In this document: positions 1 through 5,303 of the stretch, piece after piece
Layout of the letters: the number at the start of each line of letters is the position of its first letter
Position numbering within the stretch: position 1 is the first letter of the stretch
Assembly (NCBI GenBank): GCA_043738565.1
Contig: JAYUGA010000301.1
Span: forward strand, 1 to 8,737
Length of the DNA: 8,737 nt
Direction of reading: 5' to 3'
Origin: Stagnihabitans sp043738565
GTDB lineage: Bacteria; Pseudomonadota; Alphaproteobacteria; Rhodobacterales; Rhodobacteraceae
Notes under the pieces: model-generated
Seen by the model: only the letters and a program-made list of their open reading frames with translations
Databases searched by the model: none
What the model was told of the DNA's origin: nothing
Position numbers and translations under genes: made by a program

Positions 1-21
1 GAACAGCAAGGCGTCATACAT
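1..21 (-). CDS. 5' end of an unidentified gene, truncated by the window edge
   Basis: On the minus strand an ATG at 21-19 opens a frame reading MYDALLF before the window ends. A GGGAGA Shine-Dalgarno-like element lies at 32-27, five bases before the ATG. The start is 33 bases beyond the cpdB stop and on the same strand, so co-transcription with cpdB is likely. Seven residues are far too few to name a family. Two other ATGs are close by (26-24 and 17-15); 21-19 is preferred only for its ribosome-site spacing. Confidence 0.4.
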
Positions 22-54
22 CGCATTCTCCCGCAATGGCGCTGTCCTACAGGA

Positions 55-1980
55 TCAGAGATGCAGGCGAAAGCGGCGGAATCCATTTGGCGCAATCTCT
101 AACGCTTCGGCCTGTTTCGGGGCAAAAGCGGCGGCGGCGGCGGCGGATTCGAACAGGACGGTGGTGCCGGGCAACGGGTCAAAGTGCCAGTTGGCCGGGG
201 TGGCGGTGGGCAGATGTCCGAGGGCCGCGATATGGGCCAAGAGGATGTCGCGGTTCGATTCGGGACCGGACAGGATGATCCGCTCGGGCACCGCCCCGGC
301 AAAGCCGCCACTGCCGCCAGCGCGGTAGCTGTTGGTGGCCAGAACGAAGCGTGCTTCAGGGGCTACGGGTTGGCCGTGAAACCCCAGTGCGCGGATGCGG
401 CGGGCACCGGGGTTGATCACCCTGCCGTGGCTGTCGCAGCGCGGCGGCTGGGTCAGGTCCACTTCCCAGGTCAAAGGCTCCAGCATATCAAAGTTGAAGC
501 TGGGGAAGTCGGGGTCCAATAGCGGCGCATCCTGTGCGCCGGGCGTGATCTGGCGAAACTGGCTGAAGCTGCGTTCCAGCCACAGGGCGAGTTCGGCCCC
601 GGTCACCAGAAGTGCTGCGATGGTGTTCGGGTGCGGATAGAGGTCGAAGGCATGGCGCATCTTCAGCGGCCCGGCGGCGATATGGGTGTAATTGTCCGGC
701 CCGCCGCGGCCACCGGCGTGAAACGGGGCGGCGGCGGAAATCAGCGGCAGGTCGGCATGGGGGGTGTCGCGCAAGGCTCGCGCGACATGGGCGGCCTGCG
801 CCTGCGCCACCAGCCGCACCGTCGGGCTGGCGGCGACCATCGCAAAATAGCTGTGCAGCGGGCCCAGGTTCTGGCCGATCAGCTGCTGCGACCAGCGCTT
901 GGTGGCCCGGTGAGCGCGATTGGCGATGGCAAGGATTTCCGGGGCGGACCGGGTCAGCGCCCGCAACTGGCCACTGGCGCTGCGCCGCGCGATTGGCCGC
1001 AGTTCGGCATGGCTGCCCGCCACCCGCCACCCACCGCTGCGCCGGGTCAGAAACAGGTCGATCAGCCCCAGATGCGAGCCGTGAAAGCCCGGCATCACCG
1101 CCGGCTTGCCATACAGCCTGCCCTGCACCGGGTCGATGGCACCGCCATCGCCGGTGAAATCGGGCGAGGGGAAGGTCTGATGGGTATGGCCCGCGATCAC
1201 CGCATCAATCCCCGGCAGGGCGGCCAGAGCGGCGGAGGCGTTTTCCATGTTGGCGCTGGCCACGCTGGCGCCGATGCCGGAATGCGACAGGGCAATCACG
1301 ATGTCAGCACCTTCAGCCCTCAGCACCGGCACATGGGCCGCCGCCGCCTCCAGTATGTCACGGGTCTGCACGCGGCTGCCCAGATGCTCGCGGTCCCATT
1401 GGGTGACTTGCGGCGGGGCCAGGCCGATGATGCCGATGCGCAGCGGATGGATGCGCCCCTGAGCATCGGCCAGAGAGCGGGTCAGGACCACGGTGGCCGG
1501 CACCAGAGTCTGGTCCAGCAAGGGCGTGGCCCCCAGTTGGCGCACGACATTGGCAGAGATCAGCGGAAACGCCGCATCGCCCAGATGGCGCAACAGGAAA
1601 TCCAGCCCGTTCGAGAATTCGTGATTGCCCAGGGTTGCCGCATCATACTGCAGCGCATTCATCGCGGCGATCATCGGATGCGGGCCGCGCTGGTCGGTGC
1701 GCAACGCCTCGACATCGCCCATCGGGCTGCCTTGCAGGAAGTCGCCGTTGTCCAAGAGGATGCTGCACGCCACCTCGGCCCGGGCGGCGGCGATCAGGCT
1801 GGCAGTGCGGGCCAGACCAAAGGCGGCGCTGCTGCGGTCGCCGTGATAATCCCAGGGCGTGATATGCACATGCAGATCGGTGGTCGCCAGAATGCGCAGC
1901 CGGGCGATATCCAGACGCTCCCCGAACGTGGGCGGCACGCTGCCCGTGATCTGGGGTGAGATTTTGAGGTCGGGCGGCAT
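55..1980 (-). CDS. cpdB: 2',3'-cyclic-nucleotide 2'-phosphodiesterase / 3'-nucleotidase (5'-nucleotidase family)
   Basis: The 641-residue protein has the two-domain architecture of the CpdB/UshA family. The N-terminal calcineurin-like metallophosphatase domain shows DLHVH (35-39), DNGDFLQGSP (77-86), GNHEF (118-122), LSHSG (231-235) and GHTH (264-267), which together supply the dinuclear metal ligands. The C-terminal nucleotide-binding domain shows NYTHIAAGPL (430-439) and NSYRAGGSGGF (550-560), the region that holds the base and sugar. The family opens 2',3'-cyclic nucleotides to 3'-nucleotides and then removes the phosphate. E. coli CpdB is periplasmic, but this protein starts MPPDLKISPQ with no hydrophobic stretch. 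An in-frame TGA at 1995-1993, five codons upstream, rules out a longer N-terminus from this frame. A run of six GCC codons (128-146 region) gives a poly-Ala stretch near residues 613-618. The Shine-Dalgarno sequence is weak (GGAA about 8 bases upstream). The gene is divergent from nudC. The family call is firm; the cellular location is not. Confidence 0.93.
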   Translation of the reverse strand: MPPDLKISPQITGSVPPTFGERLDIARLRILATTDLHVHITPWDYHGDRSSAAFGLARTASLIAAARAEVACSILLDNGDFLQGSPMGDVEALRTDQRGPHPMIAAMNALQYDAATLGNHEFSNGLDFLLRHLGDAAFPLISANVVRQLGATPLLDQTLVPATVVLTRSLADAQGRIHPLRIGIIGLAPPQVTQWDREHLGSRVQTRDILEAAAAHVPVLRAEGADIVIALSHSGIGASVASANMENASAALAALPGIDAVIAGHTHQTFPSPDFTGDGGAIDPVQGRLYGKPAVMPGFHGSHLGLIDLFLTRRSGGWRVAGSHAELRPIARRSASGQLRALTRSAPEILAIANRAHRATKRWSQQLIGQNLGPLHSYFAMVAASPTVRLVAQAQAAHVARALRDTPHADLPLISAAAPFHAGGRGGPDNYTHIAAGPLKMRHAFDLYPHPNTIAALLVTGAELALWLERSFSQFRQITPGAQDAPLLDPDFPSFNFDMLEPLTWEVDLTQPPRCDSHGRVINPGARRIRALGFHGQPVAPEARFVLATNSYRAGGSGGFAGAVPERIILSGPESNRDILLAHIAALGHLPTATPANWHFDPLPGTTVLFESAAAAAAFAPKQAEALEIAPNGFRRFRLHL

Positions 1981-2199
1981 GATCAGTTCCGATCAGTTCG
2001 CGGCGGGCGAGATCCGGGGGGTCGTTCAAGACATCTGTTTAACTTGGTTCGTTTTTTTGCGCTTGGGTGTCGGGTTGCAAGTGACATTGCAGCCTCACTG
2101 GCGATATTGCAACTGCTGGTTGCAAAAGCGCCACAACGTCGCGTCGGTTTGCCTTGACCCGCGCGGCATGCCATCAAGCGGCATTCAGGGAGCGGTGGG
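1981..2199. promoter_or_regulatory. Divergent cpdB/nudC intergenic region with TTGCA(A/G) cluster
   Basis: This gap must hold the promoters of both cpdB (leftward) and nudC (rightward). It is AT-richer than the genes, especially at 2035-2125. Four copies of a palindromic hexamer lie at 2075-2080 (TTGCAA), 2087-2092 (TTGCAG), 2107-2112 (TTGCAA) and 2120-2125 (TTGCAA), with start-to-start steps of 12, 20 and 13 bases. A possible nudC -35 is TTGACC at 2154-2159, but the hexamer 17 bases downstream is a poor -10. I could not assign a good leftward promoter. At the cpdB end, 1981-1990 and 1991-2000 are a tandem duplication of a 10-base unit differing only in the last base. No regulator is identified; the hexamer cluster is the best operator candidate. 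Confidence 0.45.
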
Positions 2200-3150
2200 A
2201 TGCGGATTGCGGAGACGGTGACGTTTGGCGGGTCTGGCCTGGACCGGGCGGCGCAGTTGCGGCGCGACGCGGCGCAGATAGCGGCGCTGTGGCCGGACGC
2301 CCGGATCTTGCCGGTGTGGCGCGGGCGGCCTTTGGTGCAGGACGGCGACCGGCTGGGCTGGCTGACGGCAGGCCATGCGCTGGCCGGGGCTTTGGCCAGC
2401 GCGATCTTTCTGGGGCTGGACGAAGGTATGGCGGTCTTTGCGCAGGATATGTCCGGCTGGGAGCCGGAGGAGCCACTGGCGGCGGTGGCGGGGTTCTTTG
2501 ACACCTCGGTCACGCGCCATCCGGGTCTGGCCGGGGACATGGCGTTTCACGATCTGCGGGCGGTGATGGCGCTGTTGGGCCCGCGCGACGGCGAACTGGC
2601 GGCGACGGCCAAGGCGGTGCTGGAATGGCATCGTAGTCATGGCTTTTGCGCGGCCTGCGGGGTCAGGTCGGACATGGTGCATGCCGGGTGGCAGCGGTCG
2701 TGTCCGGCCTGTCAGGCCCAGCATTTCCCGCGCACCGACCCGGTGGTCATCATGCTGATCACCCGGGGCAACCTGGTGCTGATGGGGCGCGGCCCGACCT
2801 GGCCCGAGGGGATGTATTCGCTGCTGGCAGGCTTTGTCGAGCCGGGTGAGACGATCGAGGCGGCGGTGCGGCGCGAGGTGTTCGAAGAATCGGGCATTCG
2901 CGTCGGCGCGGTGGACTATCTGGCCAGCCAGCCCTGGCCATTTCCGGCGTCACTGATGCTGGGCTGCCGGGGCGAGGCATTGTCGGGCGATATTACGATC
3001 GACCCCGAGGAATTGCAGGACGCCTGCTGGGTCAGCCGCGAGGATATGGTGGCGGCCTATGCCGGGCTGCATCCGCTGATCAAACCGGGACGGCGCGGCG
3101 CGATTGCGCAGTTCCTGATCTCGAACTGGTTGGCGGACCGGCTGGACTGA
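2200..3150 (+). CDS. nudC: NAD+/NADH diphosphatase (NudC-type Nudix hydrolase)
   Basis: The 316-residue protein hydrolyses NADH or NAD+ to NMN(H) and AMP; characterised NudC enzymes also remove the NAD cap from RNA 5' ends. Three signatures are visible. A four-cysteine zinc ribbon has C150, C153, C168 and C171 (CAAC and CPAC pairs). The Nudix box runs from G211 to I233 (GX5EX7REVFEESGI). The NudC-specific SQPWPFP array (243-249) follows it and separates these enzymes from other Nudix hydrolases. The N-terminal ~140 residues are the variable NudC N-domain. The length is somewhat above E. coli NudC (about 257 residues), as is common in alphaproteobacteria. The ATG at 2200 has an AGGGAG ribosome site at 2187-2192, seven bases upstream. 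The protein is presumably cytoplasmic, since no signal peptide is visible. All catalytic motifs are intact. Confidence 0.96.
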   Translation: MRIAETVTFGGSGLDRAAQLRRDAAQIAALWPDARILPVWRGRPLVQDGDRLGWLTAGHALAGALASAIFLGLDEGMAVFAQDMSGWEPEEPLAAVAGFFDTSVTRHPGLAGDMAFHDLRAVMALLGPRDGELAATAKAVLEWHRSHGFCAACGVRSDMVHAGWQRSCPACQAQHFPRTDPVVIMLITRGNLVLMGRGPTWPEGMYSLLAGFVEPGETIEAAVRREVFEESGIRVGAVDYLASQPWPFPASLMLGCRGEALSGDITIDPEELQDACWVSREDMVAAYAGLHPLIKPGRRGAIAQFLISNWLADRLD

Positions 3151-3193
3151 GGCGGTTTGGGCCCGTGTCATTCGGTTTGCTGCATCGAGGTTC

Positions 3194-3214
3194 GCGGGGG
3201 TTTCACACCCCCGC
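3194..3214 (+). terminator. Hairpin downstream of nudC, possible terminator
   Basis: GCGGGGGT (3194-3201) pairs perfectly with ACCCCCGC (3207-3214) around a five-base TTCAC loop. It lies 43 bases after the nudC stop. No uniform T-tract follows directly (CACCCCGG comes next), so it is not a classical intrinsic terminator. It may stop or stabilise the nudC transcript. The hairpin and its downstream tail resemble a dispersed intergenic element (see the repeat entry). Confidence 0.5.
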
Positions 3215-3248
3215 ACCCCGGTGGGATATTTGCGCCAAAATGAAAGGG
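3194..3248 (+). repeat. Probable member of a dispersed Rhodobacteraceae intergenic repeat
   Basis: The perfect hairpin is followed by a short CACC/GGTG palindrome (3214-3223) and then GGGATATTTGCGCCAAAATG (3224-3243) and AAAGG. From memory, many Rhodobacteraceae intergenic regions carry a G/C hairpin, a CCCC-rich link, then GGATATTT and an A/G-rich tail with GCCA and GAA(G) elements. This segment matches that general pattern. Only one copy is in the window, so the repeat status is recalled and inferred, not shown. The remainder of the nudC to SRPBCC gap (3249-3415) holds nothing else I can support beyond the ribosome site of the next gene. Confidence 0.35.
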
Positions 3249-3415
3249 GCGAAATTCAGGCCAAACTTGGCGGGAGTTGCTTCCCGGACCGCACGCACAG
3301 CAAAACAGCGGCGCGGCGGGTTCGCGGTGTCAAGCGGCTTGCGCTGGCGCCGGATTGAATGGAATGTTCGGCGCGGGTTTGGTCTGGCCAATTACCGGGC
3401 ATGACAGGGGGCGGC

Positions 3416-3889
3416 ATGAAACTGGTGGCGAAATATGATGTCGAGGCCCCGGTGGATTTCGTCTTTGCCCAATTGGCCGATTTTGACGGCTGGGAACGGG
3501 CGGCGATGCGGCGCGGCGCCGATGTCAGCCGCACTGACAGGTTGCGCGATGCCGGGCCGGGGATGGCCTGGCTGACCACGTTCCGCTACCGCAACAAGGA
3601 CCGCAGCGCCACGATCAAGCTGGACGCGCTGAACCCGACCAGCAGTCTGGCGCTGACCGCGATGGCCGTGATGGTGGACGGGTTCCTGTGGATCGAGTTG
3701 CTGGACCTGGCCGCCCGGCGCACAAGGGTCGAGTTCAAGCTGGAGGTGAAGCCCAAGACCCTGGGGGCCAGGATTTATGTGCAGTCGCTGCGGCTGGCGC
3801 GGGCCCGGGTGGAACGCGGCTTTGCCAAAAGGGTGGCGCAACTGGCGGCCGAAATCGAAGATCGCTTTCGGCGTCCGGCGCGGCGCTAG
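3416..3889 (+). CDS. SRPBCC (START/polyketide-cyclase-like) fold protein of unknown function
   Basis: This is a 157-residue protein. The N-terminus MKLVAKYDVEAPVDFVFAQL followed by ADFDGWE matches the opening beta-strand and 'P-x-x-x-V-F' helix of SRPBCC ligand-binding proteins. A run of amphipathic beta-strands follows (about 50-112), then a long C-terminal helix rich in Arg, Ala and Glu (about 116-152), which packs over the cavity in this fold. There is no signal peptide or transmembrane segment, so it is likely cytoplasmic. The ligand is unknown. In-frame ATGs also exist at 3359 and 3401, but 3416 is preferred: AGGGGG at 3406-3411 is four bases upstream, and the fold starts immediately after this Met. 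The gene stands alone on the plus strand after a 265-bp gap. The fold is a moderately confident call; no function is proposed. Confidence 0.75.
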   Translation: MKLVAKYDVEAPVDFVFAQLADFDGWERAAMRRGADVSRTDRLRDAGPGMAWLTTFRYRNKDRSATIKLDALNPTSSLALTAMAVMVDGFLWIELLDLAARRTRVEFKLEVKPKTLGARIYVQSLRLARARVERGFAKRVAQLAAEIEDRFRRPARR

Positions 3890-3907
3890 GGTCGGGCATC
3901 CCGGCCC
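3889..3907 (+). terminator. Stem-loop at the SRPBCC gene stop, weak terminator candidate
   Basis: GGGTCGGG (3889-3896) can pair with CCCGGCCC (3900-3907) around a CAT triloop, with one T-G wobble. The left arm begins in the last base of the stop codon. The following sequence is AAATAATT rather than a T-run, so intrinsic termination would be inefficient. It separates the SRPBCC gene from the iron operon promoter. Confidence 0.4.
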
Positions 3908-3925
3908 AAATAATTCCCGACTAAA

Positions 3926-3940
3926 TTAGAATGATTCCAA
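3926..3940. promoter_or_regulatory. Irr/ICE-like palindrome upstream of the iron-uptake operon
   Basis: TTAGAA (3926-3931), a TGA spacer, and TTCCAA (3935-3940) form an inverted repeat with five of six pairs matching. The alphaproteobacterial iron control element bound by the Fur-family regulator Irr is, as I recall it, TTAGAA-N3-TTCTAA at its core. One base differs here, C for T in the right half. The site lies 115 bases before the cupredoxin start codon, inside an AT-rich island (about 3907-3996), and upstream of iron-transport genes. TATGGT at 3983-3988 could be a -10 element, but its -35 (TTTATT, 3960-3965) is poor. TTGAAA at 3945-3950 is a good -35 that lacks a -10 at the right spacing. 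With the TATGGT promoter, the palindrome would centre near -62, a position typical of activators. Confidence 0.5.
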
Positions 3941-4054
3941 ACTATTGAAACACAAAGATTTTATTTGCGCCGGGCTTTAACCTATGGTTTTAGTCACCAA
4001 TAGCCAGCCTCTGCCGAGGACCAGCCAGCACCGCCTGATTCCCGGAGATGGGTC

Positions 4055-4381
4055 ATGACTCCTGCCAAATTCCTGTTGCTTGCCGCCGCCATAGCTATGT
4101 CAGCGCCGCTGCGCGCAGAGGCTCCGCTTGAAATCACGCTGGGCGATGCCGCCTTTGAGCCTGCCGAGTTGAAAGTGCCCGCCGGACAGTCGTTTACCCT
4201 GCTGGTGCGCAACAGATCCGCCGCCGCCGCCGAGATCGAGGCGAAGGATCTGAAGATCGAGAAGGTGGTAGCTGCGGGCGAAGACATCCTGATCAACGTC
4301 AGGGCGCAGGAGGCGGGCACTTACCTGTTCGTCAATGAATACAAGGAAGACACCGTCTTCGGCCATATCACGGTCGAATGA
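4055..4381 (+). CDS. Periplasmic cupredoxin-fold protein paired with FTR1
   Basis: The 108-residue precursor has a signal peptide: K5, a hydrophobic core FLLLAAAIAM, then a likely cut after A21 or A23 (LRA-EA). The mature ~85 residues have the pattern of the EfeO-type cupredoxin domain: EITLGDAAFEPAELKVPAGQ strand pair, EIEAKDLKIEKVV (60-72), and an AGTYLFVNEY...GHITV C-terminus. There is no cysteine in the mature part, and its only histidine (H104) is near the C-terminus, so a type-1 copper centre is not possible. Conserved acidic residues (E60, E62, D65, E69) are candidate metal ligands by analogy with EfeO-type domains. It probably binds or hands iron to the permease encoded 13 bases downstream. 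GGAG at 4044-4047 is the ribosome site. Calling it EfeO would overstate it, because the M75 peptidase-like domain is absent. Confidence 0.8.
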   Translation: MTPAKFLLLAAAIAMSAPLRAEAPLEITLGDAAFEPAELKVPAGQSFTLLVRNRSAAAAEIEAKDLKIEKVVAAGEDILINVRAQEAGTYLFVNEYKEDTVFGHITVE

Positions 4382-4394
4382 GGGGCTGAACCAC

Positions 4395-5225
4395 ATGCTG
4401 GCAGCCCTTATCATCGTGTTCCGTGAAGTGATCGAGGCCGGGCTGATCATCGGCATCGCTTTGGCTGTGACCAAAAGCCTGCCGGGGGCGGCGCGCTGGA
4501 TTGCCGGCGGCGTTTTGGCTGGGGTCTTGGCAAGTTGCGTGCTGGCTGCGTTCACCGGAACGCTGTCTTCCGCGTTTCAGGGCATGGGGCAGGAATTGTT
4601 CAACGCCGCCATTCTGGCCGTGGCCGTGGTCATGCTGGGCTGGCATAACATCTGGATGGCGCGGCATGGCCGCGAACTGGCCGCCGAGATGAAGGCGGCA
4701 GGGGCAGAGGTCGCCTCGGGAGCCAGGGGTGTTGGCGCATTGGCGGTGGTGGTCGGTGTGGCGGTGCTGCGCGAGGGCGCCGAGGTGGTGTTGTTCCTGT
4801 ATGGCATCGTGGTGTCGGGGGGCGAGCAGCCGCTGCAATTGCTGGCGGGTGGAATTGGCGGGCTGCTGCTGGGCGCGGCGTTTACCGTGCTGACCTATGT
4901 CGGGCTGGTGTCAATCCCGCTGCGCCATCTGTTCGCGGCGACCAGTCTGCTGATCGCGTTTCTGGCGGCGGGCATGGCGGCGCAGAGCATGGCGTTTCTG
5001 GAAAGCGCGGGCACGGTCAGCGTTTGGGGGCAGGAGGTGTGGAATTCGTCGGGCCTGTTGTCCGAAGGAAGTATTCCGGGCCGCGTGCTGCACACGATGA
5101 TCGGCTATATGGACCGGCCCACCGCGATGGACTTGCTGGTCTATCTGGTCACGCTGGCGGTCATTCTGGGCCTGGGCCGGGTGTACAAGCCACGGCCGGT
5201 TGTGCGCAGGGTTTCGGTGGCGTGA
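4395..5225 (+). CDS. FTR1-family iron permease
   Basis: The 276-residue inner-membrane protein has about seven hydrophobic helices (near 1-23, 33-53, 69-86, 113-139, 150-171, 178-200 and 245-261). Two helices carry the FTR1 hallmark REXXE motif: REVIE at 10-14 and REGAE at 126-130. Those glutamates bind iron during transport. This is the same family as yeast Ftr1p and bacterial EfeU. A longer reading from 4335 would add 20 polar residues and overlap the upstream gene by 47 bases. The ATG at 4395 is preferred because the first REXXE helix starts directly there and AGGGG (4381-4385) lies nine bases upstream, overlapping the upstream stop. The gene is co-transcribed with the cupredoxin-like gene. 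The oxidase partner usual for such permeases (EfeB, or a multicopper oxidase) is not encoded next to it. Confidence 0.94.
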   Translation: MLAALIIVFREVIEAGLIIGIALAVTKSLPGAARWIAGGVLAGVLASCVLAAFTGTLSSAFQGMGQELFNAAILAVAVVMLGWHNIWMARHGRELAAEMKAAGAEVASGARGVGALAVVVGVAVLREGAEVVLFLYGIVVSGGEQPLQLLAGGIGGLLLGAAFTVLTYVGLVSIPLRHLFAATSLLIAFLAAGMAAQSMAFLESAGTVSVWGQEVWNSSGLLSEGSIPGRVLHTMIGYMDRPTAMDLLVYLVTLAVILGLGRVYKPRPVVRRVSVA

Positions 5226-5241
5226 CCGGGTAAGGCGTTCA

Positions 5242-5292
5242 TCAAGCCGAATAGGTTTTCTTCCCGCTGCGACGAAAGCCCCTTCGGCTTGA
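5242..5292. terminator. Inverted repeat between convergent FTR1 and pheA genes
   Basis: TCAAGCCGAA (5242-5251) is a perfect 10-base inverted match to TTCGGCTTGA (5283-5292), with a 31-base loop. The right arm can instead form a local hairpin, AAGCC (5276-5280) with GGCTT (5286-5290) around CCTTC; the two structures exclude each other. The gap between the two stop codons is only 78 bases, so the element most likely serves as a two-way transcription end. There is no T-run after the plus-strand hairpin and only a short one on the minus side, so termination strength is uncertain. Confidence 0.45.
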
Positions 5293-5303
5293 GGAGCGGC
5301 GGC

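Noticed and set aside
128..146. GGC trinucleotide run as a phase-variable repeat.
   Set aside because: The unit is three bases, so length changes would only alter a poly-Ala stretch in cpdB and not switch the frame.
631..1959. A 442-codon plus-strand open frame opposite cpdB.
   Set aside because: The frame is open because of high GC3 on the opposite strand. Its translation is rich in Arg, Gly and His with no recognisable domain, while the minus strand encodes an intact CpdB.
3359..3415. Upstream in-frame starts for the SRPBCC protein at 3359 and 3401.
   Set aside because: The fold begins at the Met encoded at 3416, which has AGGGGG at good spacing. The added residues match no family feature.
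4335..4394. Upstream in-frame start that would lengthen the FTR1 permease by 20 residues.
   Set aside because: The added residues are polar, overlap the upstream gene and would precede the first REXXE helix. The ATG at 4395 has a ribosome site.
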